Positions 54,892 through 63,834 of a stretch of 64,000 nt of DNA are shown in pieces (position 1 is the first letter of the stretch; the number at the start of each line of letters is the position of its first letter). Origin of the DNA: a virus. The notes below the pieces were generated by a model. It saw nothing but the letters and a program-made list of their open reading frames with translations. It did not search any database and was not told where the DNA came from. The DNA is taken from IMG/VR virus record IMGVR_UViG_3300045107_000106, positions 43,080 through 107,079 of that record. The stretch is one strand, 5' to 3'. A program made the translations under genes and the position numbers.

Positions 54892-54894
54892 ACC

Positions 54895-54903
54895 AGTATA
54901 TAA
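54895..54903 (-). promoter_or_regulatory. T4-late-like promoter element (TTATATACT)
   Basis: Matches nTAnATACY, three bases before the ATG at 54891. Confidence 0.5.
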
Positions 54904-54921
54904 ATGCCCGCCGCCAGTTTA

Positions 54922-56568
54922 TTAGGCAACGGGAGTCCCTTTACTTTCTCTGGCGTTTTTATACACCAGTGCCGCCTGGATCAGCCCGTCAAACAAAGGT
55001 GACGGTTCGCCCAGCCGACTCTTAAATTCCGGGTGTGCTTGAGTTCCGACGAAGAACGGGTGCTGTTTGCGATCCAGTTCCATCATTTCGACGAGCTTGC
55101 TTTCCGGGTTCCTGCCGCTGACCTTGAAGCCCCGAGCCTCAAAGTCCTTAACGTATTTATCATTCACTTCGTAGCGATGGCGGTGCCTTTCGCTGATATT
55201 CTTCTTTTTGTACAACTGGTGAACGAGGGAGTCCTTCTCCAATTCGCACTCGTAAGCCCCGAGCCGCATCGTCCCCGCCTTCTTGGTGATATTCTCCTGC
55301 CCGGCGATGTAGTGAACGACCTTGTGTTCGGCGTCCTTGTTGAACTCCTCGCTGGTGGCGTTCGGGAGCTTCAGGACGTTCCGGGCGAATTCGATGGTGG
55401 CGCACTGGAGTCCCAGGCAGATGCCGAGGAACGGGATTTTCTTCTCCCGGACGTAGTTGACCGCCTTCAGCTTCCCCTCGACGCCCCGCTTGTCGAAGCC
55501 GCCCGGCACGATCACGCCGTCGCAGTCGTCGAAGTACCGCCACAGGCCACGCCCGTCCTTCGCCTCTTCCATCTGCTCGGCCTTCATCCAGGCGATCTCG
55601 ACCTTTGCGTTGTTGGCGATCCCGGCGTGCATCAAAGCCTCTTTCAGCGACATGTAAGCCTCGTCGCCGTTCTCGTACTTGCCGACGACGCCGATCTTCA
55701 CCTTCGGGAGATCGTGCCCGTTGGTGTACATCTCGACCAGTTCCTTGTACTTGTGGATGCGGCAGCCGTTCCGCCGCAGGTGGAACTTGTCGGCGATCAC
55801 GTCGTCGATGTGCCGGTTCCAATACTCAATCGGAACCTCGTAGATCGTGCTGACGGTGGGTGCCTCGAACACACACGCCCGGTTCACGTTGGTCAACCGG
55901 GACACCTTGTCGAGTAGCTGCGGGGACACGGGGCGGCTGCACCGGCACAGAAGCATCTCCGGCTGGAGGCCGAAGCTCTGGAGGGTCTTCACTGAGTTTT
56001 GCAGCGGCTTGGTCTTGAGTTCCTTAACCGTGTCGTCCCAGATGATCGGGGCGACCATCAGGATCATGACTTGGTTCGGGTAGGTCTGCTTGAACTGGCG
56101 GATCGCCTCGAAGAAGCACATGGACTCGATGTCGCCGACGGTGCCGCCGATCTCGGCGATGACGATATCCGCCTCCTCGCCGAGCTTCAGCAGGCGTTGC
56201 TGAATCATGTCGGTGACGTGTGGGATGATCTGAACAGTCTGGCCCAGGTAGCTGCCCTGTTCCTCTTGCTCGATGAGTTCCTTGTAGAGCGTGCCGCTGG
56301 TGAAGATGTTGCGGCCCGACATCTCGATGCCGGTGATCCGCTCGTAGTGGCCCAGGTCGAGATCGGTTTCACTGCCGTCGTTGCAGAGGAACACTTCCCC
56401 GTGTTGGTTGGGATTCATCGTCCCAGCGTTGATGTTCAAGTAGGGATCGCACTTGATGAGTTGGACGCTCGCCCCTCGCATTTTGAGGAGCAGCCCGATG
56501 GATGCCGCCCCGATCCCTTTACCCGTTCCGCTGTAGACGCCGCCGACGACAATGATAAAGTTTCCCAC
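54922..56568 (-). CDS. pyrG: CTP synthase
   Basis: A 548-residue protein of full length. The N-terminal synthetase domain has VVGGVYSGTGKGIGAASIG (P-loop, about 6-24), KCDPYLNINAGTMNPNQHGE and DLDLGHYERI. The C-terminal class I glutaminase has the nucleophile in FLGICLGLQCA (about 377) and HPEF near 520. Compared with most CTP synthases the P-loop reads VYSGTGKG rather than VVSSLGKG. The enzyme makes CTP from UTP and supports the phage's large nucleotide demand. The start is GTG behind AAGGAAG. It is followed downstream by the CTS protein E gene. Confidence 0.95.
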   Translation of the reverse strand: MGNFIIVVGGVYSGTGKGIGAASIGLLLKMRGASVQLIKCDPYLNINAGTMNPNQHGEVFLCNDGSETDLDLGHYERITGIEMSGRNIFTSGTLYKELIEQEEQGSYLGQTVQIIPHVTDMIQQRLLKLGEEADIVIAEIGGTVGDIESMCFFEAIRQFKQTYPNQVMILMVAPIIWDDTVKELKTKPLQNSVKTLQSFGLQPEMLLCRCSRPVSPQLLDKVSRLTNVNRACVFEAPTVSTIYEVPIEYWNRHIDDVIADKFHLRRNGCRIHKYKELVEMYTNGHDLPKVKIGVVGKYENGDEAYMSLKEALMHAGIANNAKVEIAWMKAEQMEEAKDGRGLWRYFDDCDGVIVPGGFDKRGVEGKLKAVNYVREKKIPFLGICLGLQCATIEFARNVLKLPNATSEEFNKDAEHKVVHYIAGQENITKKAGTMRLGAYECELEKDSLVHQLYKKKNISERHRHRYEVNDKYVKDFEARGFKVSGRNPESKLVEMMELDRKQHPFFVGTQAHPEFKSRLGEPSPLFDGLIQAALVYKNARESKGTPVA

Positions 56569-56593
56569 GCTTCACTTCCTTTCCTTTCTTTAT

Positions 56594-56926
56594 TTACTCT
56601 TCTTCTTCGTTGTTTCTCGGGGCAGTCGGGATTTGACCCCGCTGAACCACCCACACGCCCTGCTGGGGCTGGTTATTAGGCAGCTTCCGACCGGCCGGAA
56701 CGGCAGTGCGGATCACGAAAATGATCCAGTACACCGCACACCACGACAGAAAGTCCAACGGGATGTTCAGGTTGAACAGGTAGTTCAGGCTCTCGATGGT
56801 CAGGATCGGCGAGCCGATCAAAAGTAATAGAGCCAGGAAGGCCAGAAAGAAGAACCCCCTGGCCTCATCTTTTCGGCCGTCCTTCCACCAGTAGATGCCT
56901 TCTTGCAGGAATTCTAGGAACAGCAT
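56594..56926 (-). CDS. Small membrane protein with two helices
   Basis: A 110-residue protein with hydrophobic segments at about 25-47 (FFFLAFLALLLLIGSPILTI) and 55-76 (IPLDFLSWCAVYWIIFVIRT). A polar tail ends NNEEEE. The site AAGGAGA precedes the ATG. Family unknown. Confidence 0.65.
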   Translation of the reverse strand: MLFLEFLQEGIYWWKDGRKDEARGFFFLAFLALLLLIGSPILTIESLNYLFNLNIPLDFLSWCAVYWIIFVIRTAVPAGRKLPNNQPQQGVWVVQRGQIPTAPRNNEEEE

Positions 56927-56959
56927 CGGTTCTCCTTGTTAGGCGACACGGTACTGTAA

Positions 56960-56992
56960 CATAAAGAAAGAAGTCGGGCAATGCCCGACTTC
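56960..56992 (-). terminator. Terminator after the ribonucleotide reductase gene
   Basis: A 10-bp stem (GAAGTCGGGC/GCCCGACTTC) with a 3-base loop, followed on the minus strand by TTTCTTTATG. Confidence 0.85.
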
Positions 56993-57010
56993 TTCACGAT
57001 TTTAGCACTT

Positions 57011-59251
57011 TTAGCGGAGTTCGCAGGCACCACCGTAGCACCCGCCCTCTTGCTGGAGGTTGGTGTTGTCTTCCTCTTCGATGAGGGTGGTGTAGTCCAC
57101 GTCAACGTAGTCCCGCTTCAACTGGCACCACAGGTGCCACAGGTACACGTCCTTGACACAGTATCCCATCTTCCGCTCGTCGCCGCCGAAATACCGGACG
57201 GCGAACTGCTTGGCCCGGCGGACCCAATCCTGCTTCTCCAGGTAGTCGTTGTGGGCCAACTCGTAGTTCAGGTAGTCCTCACGGGGCGACCCATCAACCG
57301 GCATGGTCGGTTCCGTAAGTTTCTCACCCAAACCGGCAACCGTGTCGCAGGCTTTCCACAGGTTCTTGTCGAACGCACGCAGGCCGTCCACGATCAGGCC
57401 CGAGGCGAACAACGCCCCGTCGCCGTACATGTTCACGATCTCCCGTGGGGTGTGAACGGCGGTGAACGGAGCCTGCGGGTAGTCCTTGTCGCCGGAGAAC
57501 GGCAGCAGGGACACGCCAGCGAAATACTGCCGGTTGTCGTAGATGAAGGCGGCAACGGCGTCCCACTCGTCGTCCTTCACGGTGATCGTGTTGGAAACGT
57601 TGTGCGACAGGAAGTCCTTCACGCAGCGATCCTTCCGGCAACCAGCATCGACCCAATTCATCTGGGTCAGCTTGACGTGTTCCAGAAGGGTCACGGCGTC
57701 CATCTGGTTCTTCGTCTTTGCCCCGGCCGGGACTTCGACGCAGAACTTGATGACCTTATCCGTGCCGTTCGCACTCCACACCGACTTCTCGACCGCACTC
57801 GGGTTGTACTTATTGAAGTGCTGCACCGGGGCTTCGAGGTAGTTCCCCTGCACGAGCCGGAAGTACCGGGTGGCGTGGTGCGGGTGGATGCCGGAAGCCG
57901 TGCCGAGGAAGCACGAAGTCGTACCGGCGGGCTTGATGCAGGTCGCCCGAGCCGTCGGGTTGATGCCGATCTTGGCGGCGCACTTCTCATTCACTGCGAG
58001 AATGAGTTCGGCCATCTCCCGCTGGATGTCCGGGTTGAACAGGATGTCCGGGTTGTCCATCATGCCTGTGATGGAAACGCCCAGCAACGCCTCCCGCTCG
58101 ATGATCCGCTTGGTGGCGGCGTCGAGGTAGTGGAAGTCCGTGTAGCCCGCCTGTGCGGTGCCGATGATCGCCGCTGCCGTGGCAGCGATCTTGAAGTCTT
58201 CAATCGTGCGAATCTTGCCGCCGTTGATCTCGCACAGGTTGCATACCTGCCAGCCGGTGATGCCGGTTTCTACGTCAACCGGGTACAGGCCGATCTCACA
58301 GCACGGGTTGAAGACGATCTCGGTGCTGTCCGCCCACACGAAGCCCGGCTCGCCGAACTGGCGGACGAACGCCATCAGCGTGTTGAACTCCTCACGGGTC
58401 GTCTGACCACGGATGAGCAACGCCGAGTTGTTCGACCGGCCACGCTGCGGGTTCTCAGTGAACCAGTTGCCCGTCTTGGCGGCAGCCATCTCCAGGTCGT
58501 CCGGGCTGAATAGGCAGATCGTCGCACTGCGGCGAACGCCACCGCTCAGCACGGCGTCGGACGAGAACATCACGATGTCGTATGCGTCAATCGGCCGCAG
58601 CTTCTTCTGGCCGTTGGCAACGCAGCGGTTCAGTAACTTACGGATCGCTTCCATCGCATTACGCAACGGAATCGGACCCGGAGCCTTGCCCGAGGACGAC
58701 GACAGCGGTGCGCCTTCCAGGCGAATCTCCGTGTAGTCGAACTGAACGTCGTAGCCTGCGTACTCCGGGAAGTCGCCCCCGCCGAAGTAGCTGCTCATCA
58801 GGACGCCGAGTGCGTCCGCCCAGCCCTCGATGGTATCGGGGATGACGTACTTCTTCTTCTCGCCCTTGCGAGCCACGAACTCCGGCAGTTGTGCAACGTG
58901 GTGCTTCTGCACAGAGAAGCCGGTGCCGCAGCCGCACAACAAGAGCCAGAAGCACTCTTGGAAGAAGCGGAGGCGGTTGCAGTGGGACGCCGTGCAGTTG
59001 TACAACCGGGCGTGCTTACGCAACACCGGCTCGCCGCCGAATTGCAGTGCCCGCTGGCTGCCTAATACCCGCTTCGCCCGTACTTGCTCGAACGCCCAGG
59101 TCAGTTCTTCCTTCAGTTGCGGGTAGCGGGAAAGGTGCATGTCCCGGACCCGATCTACCGCCTCATCCCATGTTTCCCGCCGCTTCTTATCCTTCAAGTA
59201 TCTCGCATACTTCGAGACGAACGTGTACTCCTGTAACGCTTTCAAAGACAT
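57011..59251 (-). CDS. nrdJ: Adenosylcobalamin-dependent ribonucleotide reductase (class II)
   Basis: A 746-residue single-chain reductase of the Lactobacillus leichmannii type. Features are YNCTASHC with the first active-site cysteine (about 105-112) and the B12-proximal Cys/Glu pair in NPCCEIGL. The second redox partner is supported by GWQVCNLCEING, and the C-terminal CYGGAC pair re-reduces the site. SGGVRRSATI and CIKPAGTTSC also match. It reduces ribonucleotide triphosphates without oxygen or a separate radical subunit, but needs cobalamin from the host. A late-like nonamer lies upstream of the start. It ends at a good terminator. Confidence 0.95.
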   Translation of the reverse strand: MSLKALQEYTFVSKYARYLKDKKRRETWDEAVDRVRDMHLSRYPQLKEELTWAFEQVRAKRVLGSQRALQFGGEPVLRKHARLYNCTASHCNRLRFFQECFWLLLCGCGTGFSVQKHHVAQLPEFVARKGEKKKYVIPDTIEGWADALGVLMSSYFGGGDFPEYAGYDVQFDYTEIRLEGAPLSSSSGKAPGPIPLRNAMEAIRKLLNRCVANGQKKLRPIDAYDIVMFSSDAVLSGGVRRSATICLFSPDDLEMAAAKTGNWFTENPQRGRSNNSALLIRGQTTREEFNTLMAFVRQFGEPGFVWADSTEIVFNPCCEIGLYPVDVETGITGWQVCNLCEINGGKIRTIEDFKIAATAAAIIGTAQAGYTDFHYLDAATKRIIEREALLGVSITGMMDNPDILFNPDIQREMAELILAVNEKCAAKIGINPTARATCIKPAGTTSCFLGTASGIHPHHATRYFRLVQGNYLEAPVQHFNKYNPSAVEKSVWSANGTDKVIKFCVEVPAGAKTKNQMDAVTLLEHVKLTQMNWVDAGCRKDRCVKDFLSHNVSNTITVKDDEWDAVAAFIYDNRQYFAGVSLLPFSGDKDYPQAPFTAVHTPREIVNMYGDGALFASGLIVDGLRAFDKNLWKACDTVAGLGEKLTEPTMPVDGSPREDYLNYELAHNDYLEKQDWVRRAKQFAVRYFGGDERKMGYCVKDVYLWHLWCQLKRDYVDVDYTTLIEEEDNTNLQQEGGCYGGACELR

Positions 59252-59281
59252 ATCTCATACTCCATCTGATTTTTTAGGTTC

Positions 59282-59290
59282 CGTATCTAA
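59282..59290 (-). promoter_or_regulatory. Late-like element before nrdJ (TTAGATACG)
   Basis: Fits nTAnATAC with G at the last position, 30 bases before the ATG at 59251. Because nrdJ would normally be an early gene, this assignment is doubtful. Confidence 0.3.
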
Positions 59291-59354
59291 CGCTATGAAG
59301 ACGATTTCGCCAGCTTCTTTTCAGAAGCGACGGAAACCCTGTCTCCACAAGCAG

Positions 59355-61346
59355 TTAGGCCGACAGTTTTGTAATATCGTCCTTCTTAACAAGCTTGATG
59401 GCATCACAGCCAGACAGCATGTCGAGGAGGATTTGGTTGTGCGTGGTGACGAAGACCTGCCGCTCTTTGGCGAGTTCGAAAATGAGGTTGTACACCCCGG
59501 TCACGCCCGCCCGGTCGATGCCGCCGCCCGTGATCTCGTCGAGAAAGACGATGGACGGGCAGGCACCCGAGTTGAGGGTCATGACGTAGGCGAACGCCTG
59601 CGACACGGCGAGGTTAATACGCCGCTTCTCGCCGTTGCTCATTGCGTAATAGTAAGCCTCGTTACCGTTTCTCTTGATCGTCTCGTTCAACTCGCTGTCG
59701 AAGTTCACTTCGATCTTCGAGTCGATGAGGTACTGCATGCAGTAGGCGATGCGGCTGTTCAGCGACGGGATGATCCCATCGACGACGTAACGCCGGATGC
59801 CCTTGTCGCCGAACGCCTCGTACCAGTATTCCAGGTACGGGATTTCGTCTTCGGCCGCTTTCAGTTCCACGCCCTTCTGCTTGCTGATCTCTTCCTGGTT
59901 GCGGATGTCGTCCCCGTACCGAGCGATGATCTCGGCATACGGCGACCCGCCACTCAATTCATCTTGCTTCGCTTTCAGTTGGTTCTTCAACCCGCTGATC
60001 TCTGCCTCCAGCCGGGCACTGGCCGCACCCGTGTCGGGCCGGACCATGCCGTTGATCTGGCCGATCTTCCGACGCAGCTTTTCCAACTCGACGGTCACGC
60101 CGTTGAGCCGCTGTTCGGCTTCACTGATGCCAGCCGTGATCTTCTGAACCTGGGCCACCTTCTCGTCGAACTGCTTCTTCAGGTCGGCCAGCACTGCCCG
60201 GTTCTTGGCGATCTTCGCCTCGGCCCCGGACACGCAGTTCCGCTCGTGCGTTAGCACGCTGCCGTAGTTCTCGACGGAGATCAGCCCGTGACAGACCCCG
60301 CACCGCTCGCCGGTTTCCAAACCTTCGAGCTTGATGATTTTACCCTTGCTGTTGTTCAACTCGACTTCGAACGCCTTGTTCTCGGCGACGAGCTTGCTCA
60401 TCTCCGCTTGCAGGTCGTCTCGGCCGTTCCGGGCCGTGTCCAGCGACGGGCGTGCCTTCTCCAAGAGAGCAACGAGCTTCGTCTTGGCAACCTCGAACTT
60501 CTCGACGTTGGTTTCGAGTTCGGGCAGCTTGGCTTGTTCCGCTTCGTAGGTGACGAGGGCCGCACCGCCGTCGGCCATCGCTTCGAGTTGCTTCTGCTTC
60601 TCGGCGATCTGCTTCGTCAGCGTGGAGATTTCGTAGTCCTTCGTCTTCTTCCAGGTGACTTCCTGGTCTTCCACCTTCTTGATCCGGGCGGTGATGGCGT
60701 CGATCTCGTTCTGGGAAGTTTCGTAGTCCTTAGTCAACTCCTTGACCTTCGCCTTCGCATCCTTCAGTTCGTCCTTCGTGTTCTCCAGGTACTCCCGGTA
60801 GCGGTCCAGCCCCAACAGGTTCTCGACGACCGTCCGCTTGCCCTCGGTGGTGAGTTCGAGGAACGAGTAAGCGTTGCTGTCGTCGAATACGACGACGTTA
60901 CAGAATGCGGTGTGGCTCAGGCCGATGATCCGCTCGATTTCCTTCTGCGTCTCGGCCATCGTGCCTTTGGTGATCTCGCTGTTCTCGTCCCAGATGCGGT
61001 CCTTCGAGTGCCACAGTTTCAGCTTGTTCGGGTCACGCCCCCGCAGCACCCGGTAGTCGTCGAACTGAACTTCGACTTCGAGCCTACCCCGGTTCACGGT
61101 GTTGATGACGGTGGAGTTGTCCTGCTTCTTCTTGACGCACTTGCCGTAGAGGCAGTACGAGATGATGTCTTGCAGTGAAGACTTGCCCGCCCCGTTCGAC
61201 GCCGGGACGGTATCCGTACCAGTGTCCAGGTTCACGCCGATGACTTCGACCACGCTGCCGTAGTCGTTGAAGTGTAACTCAATCCCTTCGGGGCCGAAGC
61301 ACAGGAAGTTCTTGGCTCGGGCGTAGTGGAACTTAAGGTTTCGCAT
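59355..61346 (-). CDS. gp46: Recombination endonuclease subunit gp46 (Rad50/SbcC-like)
   Basis: A 663-residue SMC-like ATPase: Walker A SNGAGKSSLQD at about 47-57, two long coiled coils, a zinc-hook ERCGVCHGL near the middle (CxxC), the signature SNGEKRRINLAVSQAF and Walker B SIVFLDEITGG near the C-terminus. The compact size matches T4 gp46. With gp47, encoded in the same unit, it resects DNA ends for recombination-dependent replication and break repair. Overlaps the upstream glycosyltransferase gene by 14 bases. Confidence 0.94.
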   Translation of the reverse strand: MRNLKFHYARAKNFLCFGPEGIELHFNDYGSVVEVIGVNLDTGTDTVPASNGAGKSSLQDIISYCLYGKCVKKKQDNSTVINTVNRGRLEVEVQFDDYRVLRGRDPNKLKLWHSKDRIWDENSEITKGTMAETQKEIERIIGLSHTAFCNVVVFDDSNAYSFLELTTEGKRTVVENLLGLDRYREYLENTKDELKDAKAKVKELTKDYETSQNEIDAITARIKKVEDQEVTWKKTKDYEISTLTKQIAEKQKQLEAMADGGAALVTYEAEQAKLPELETNVEKFEVAKTKLVALLEKARPSLDTARNGRDDLQAEMSKLVAENKAFEVELNNSKGKIIKLEGLETGERCGVCHGLISVENYGSVLTHERNCVSGAEAKIAKNRAVLADLKKQFDEKVAQVQKITAGISEAEQRLNGVTVELEKLRRKIGQINGMVRPDTGAASARLEAEISGLKNQLKAKQDELSGGSPYAEIIARYGDDIRNQEEISKQKGVELKAAEDEIPYLEYWYEAFGDKGIRRYVVDGIIPSLNSRIAYCMQYLIDSKIEVNFDSELNETIKRNGNEAYYYAMSNGEKRRINLAVSQAFAYVMTLNSGACPSIVFLDEITGGGIDRAGVTGVYNLIFELAKERQVFVTTHNQILLDMLSGCDAIKLVKKDDITKLSA

Positions 61347-62175
61347 TTGCTCCCTCCGTGGAGTCTTGTAGTGTATCAGAAATCCCGTGGTGTTTCAGCA
61401 GCGCATCTGCAAATTCCAACCGATCCCATTGATGAACAACGCAGTACGGACCTTCCCGGCGTTGCACTATACCATCCTTAAACTCCACGTCCAGCGGCAC
61501 ATGCAACTCCCGCCGTACTTTAACACCCTCCCCGGTCAGGCAGATGCCGCTGTTGTACGGGTCGATCATCCGGTAGCGGGTATCTTCCTTAATCCATTGC
61601 CAGAGGTAATTTAAGGAAGCCTGATCCGTACAGCGGCCGATGGTTTTGACACCCAAAAGCCAGATGTTAAGGAACAAGTCAGCAAGGTGCTTGGCGTTTC
61701 CAAACATCGTGCCCCCGTTCAGTACCGGCCGGTCGCCCATGTCGATCTTGAACTCGGCGACGTTCCGCTGGAACTCGAACTGCTCGATGGTGTTGAATCC
61801 GCTGGCGGCGTGCTTGAACCCCTCGCAAACGACGTAGGCCAGATCGTCCCGCAGGAATTCGAGCGGGTCTTCTTGGAACAGCACGTCACGAGAGTCGGTG
61901 ACTACCGCATGCGTGTAGAGGTAGTCCATCCTCTTGATCCACTGGCAGTAGTGCAGGTGACGATCCCGCATCACGAAATGAACGTCTTTGCAGCGGACGA
62001 CGTGGAAGCCCTCGGCCTTGATCCACCGCTCCGTCAACTCCGACATGTCATGAGTGAAAACGAACCTGTCGTATCCCGACAGGTTCTTGGCCGTCTTCAT
62101 GTAAAGACGAAAGCCAGCGGAGGAGCAGAACTCGTCCCCGCTGGCCCAGGTGAGCATTACTTTTTTGTTACGCAT
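61333..62175 (-). CDS. Glycosyltransferase-like protein between gp46 and gp47
   Basis: A 280-residue protein. VVTDSRDVLFQEDPLEFL at about 91-108 gives a DxD-type metal site (DSRD), and RPVLNGGTMFGNAKHL at about 148 is the acceptor-side motif of small GT-A transferases with this style. CTDQASLNYLW also fits. It lies inside the gp46/gp47 unit with overlaps on both sides, an odd place for a sugar enzyme. It could glycosylate DNA or a capsid protein, but no target is shown. Confidence 0.72.
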   Translation of the reverse strand: MRNKKVMLTWASGDEFCSSAGFRLYMKTAKNLSGYDRFVFTHDMSELTERWIKAEGFHVVRCKDVHFVMRDRHLHYCQWIKRMDYLYTHAVVTDSRDVLFQEDPLEFLRDDLAYVVCEGFKHAASGFNTIEQFEFQRNVAEFKIDMGDRPVLNGGTMFGNAKHLADLFLNIWLLGVKTIGRCTDQASLNYLWQWIKEDTRYRMIDPYNSGICLTGEGVKVRRELHVPLDVEFKDGIVQRREGPYCVVHQWDRLEFADALLKHHGISDTLQDSTEGANAKP

Positions 62176-63227
62176 AGTCGCAATCCCATTGCCTTCAGCC
62201 GAGCAGCATCCATGCCCGCTGGAACGCCCTTGTGCTTCATGTAGTTTTCAATCGTCTCTTCTTCGTTGAGGAGCATCGCCTTCGCCCCCTCGACGATGGT
62301 GCGGTCCTCTTCGACCTTCTTGTCCTTCTGCTTGAAGTCCAGCGAGCCGAGTTGGAAATCGGCCGACAGCTTCCGCTTCAGGTCGGTCAGGTCTTTCTTG
62401 CCCATGTCGTCCACGACGATGCGGACGAAGTTTTTGTTCAGGTCGTAGGCGGCGACATCATCCGGGCTGAGGATCAAGTGCTTCGGCGAGAAGTCGTTCT
62501 TGATGTACTCCGTCTCCAGCGTGTCGAGATCGAGGATGGCGATGTGCTTCTCCTCGAAGCTCTCGCCGAAGTTCAGTTGCAGCGGGCTGCCCAGGTATTC
62601 GACCCGCTCGTCAACGTGCTGGGCACCGTGGTAGTGACCGAGGATGACCCGCTCCCACGGCTTGAACTGATCGACACTGACGGGCACCATGTCGTTGTCA
62701 TATTCCACAATCACGTCGGACTTCGTTCCGTAAAGCTTGTTCAGCTTCGCCCCGTGGACGGCCATGTGCCCGAGCAACAGCCGACCGGGCTTGTCCCGCA
62801 GCTTGCCGAGTTCCTTCATCGGGTTCTCGGCGTGCGGGCAGAAGTCTACGGCGAGGCCGTCGATGACTTCGTGAACGGGGCTGTCGATGATCCTGATCTT
62901 GGGAATGGCAGTGAGGGGCTTCACTGAGTTAATGTCCCACTTCTCCTTGTGGTACATGTCGTGGTTGCCGATCAGTAGCACCACGTCGAACTCCGGCTTA
63001 CGGAGCAGCATGTACTCCATGAAGACTTCGAAGGTGAGCAGGTAGTTCCGCACGTCGATCTTGGCCCGCTCGTGGAACAAGTCCCCGAGGAACCAGACGT
63101 GCTGGATTTTCCGCTCGTAGGCCGTGTCAAAAACCCAGCGGAGCGCCGTCAGGCAGTCCTGAAGACGCTCCACAGTGTCCTTGTGCGAATGAATATGCAA
63201 ATCGGAAAAAAGCAACGCCTTAGACAT
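62157..63227 (-). CDS. gp47: Recombination endonuclease subunit gp47 (Mre11/SbcD-like)
   Basis: A 356-residue calcineurin-type phosphoesterase. The five metal motifs are in order: FSDLHIHSH (about 7-15), LGDLFHERA (about 47), GNHDMYHK (about 87), GHMAVHG (about 155) and LGHYHGAQH (about 200). The C-terminal capping region is charged. It is the nuclease partner of gp46. It overlaps the glycosyltransferase gene by 19 bases and the HNH gene by 8. Confidence 0.94.
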   Translation of the reverse strand: MSKALLFSDLHIHSHKDTVERLQDCLTALRWVFDTAYERKIQHVWFLGDLFHERAKIDVRNYLLTFEVFMEYMLLRKPEFDVVLLIGNHDMYHKEKWDINSVKPLTAIPKIRIIDSPVHEVIDGLAVDFCPHAENPMKELGKLRDKPGRLLLGHMAVHGAKLNKLYGTKSDVIVEYDNDMVPVSVDQFKPWERVILGHYHGAQHVDERVEYLGSPLQLNFGESFEEKHIAILDLDTLETEYIKNDFSPKHLILSPDDVAAYDLNKNFVRIVVDDMGKKDLTDLKRKLSADFQLGSLDFKQKDKKVEEDRTIVEGAKAMLLNEEETIENYMKHKGVPAGMDAARLKAMGLRLCVTKK

Positions 63228-63786
63228 CCTTGTCTCCCCAGATTATTTTGAACGGAAGCTTCCCATGCTTCAGTTCTAGGTAGTGTATCGAGTTACACGG
63301 CTTACACAAGAGTTCAAGATCATCTACGGGTCGTTCGCCATCCATGATCTTCTTGTAAAGCTTCATGTTGCTATTCCCGTTTCGCTTGTACTCTTGGGCA
63401 CCGCCTCCGTTTATGTGGTTGATTTCTAAACACTCAGCCATGTCGCAACCACAACGAACACAGACAAGAGGTTTACCATTCGCAACCTTCTCAAGCAACT
63501 TGAGACGTTGCTTTTTATTGGTTGCCTTCCAGATTTCCTTATATCTTTCTGGATTGCGTGTGATCCAGTTCTTTTGTAGTTGCTTGTCTCGTTCAGGGTT
63601 TTTCTTACGCCACTCAAGTCGCTTCTGGATCAGGACTTCTTTGTTCTCTTCGTAATACTGCCGTTGTCGTTTCTGTTGGCACTCTCGGCACACTGCCTGC
63701 TTACCGTGTTTCCCTTTGGCGGCGTTATTGAATGCGTCGAGAGGCAGTTCCTCTTTGCAATCAGTACACTCTTTTGAGATATTCAT
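63220..63786 (-). CDS. HNH endonuclease, probably homing type
   Basis: A 188-residue protein. An N-terminal zinc ribbon (ECTDCKEELPLDAF, VCRECQQKRQ) is followed by a basic helical region with repeated K/R-NPER units. The C-terminal HNH core is VCVRCGCDMAECLEINHING at about 110-130, then LYKKIMDGER and LLCKPCNSIHYLELK. DNA is more AT-rich than in the flanking gp47. AGGAGA precedes the ATG. It is a typical free-standing homing nuclease inserted beside a conserved gene. Confidence 0.88.
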   Translation of the reverse strand: MNISKECTDCKEELPLDAFNNAAKGKHGKQAVCRECQQKRQRQYYEENKEVLIQKRLEWRKKNPERDKQLQKNWITRNPERYKEIWKATNKKQRLKLLEKVANGKPLVCVRCGCDMAECLEINHINGGGAQEYKRNGNSNMKLYKKIMDGERPVDDLELLCKPCNSIHYLELKHGKLPFKIIWGDKDV

Positions 63787-63834
63787 GCGTTCTCCTAAAT
63801 GTCGCAGAATATCTAAGTAGCTCGTCCGACCTTT

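Noticed and set aside
59252-59354. Possible small gene between nrdJ and gp46
   Set aside because: A short plus-strand frame exists but lies in a much longer antisense frame and has no ribosome binding site; I see only the nrdJ upstream region here.
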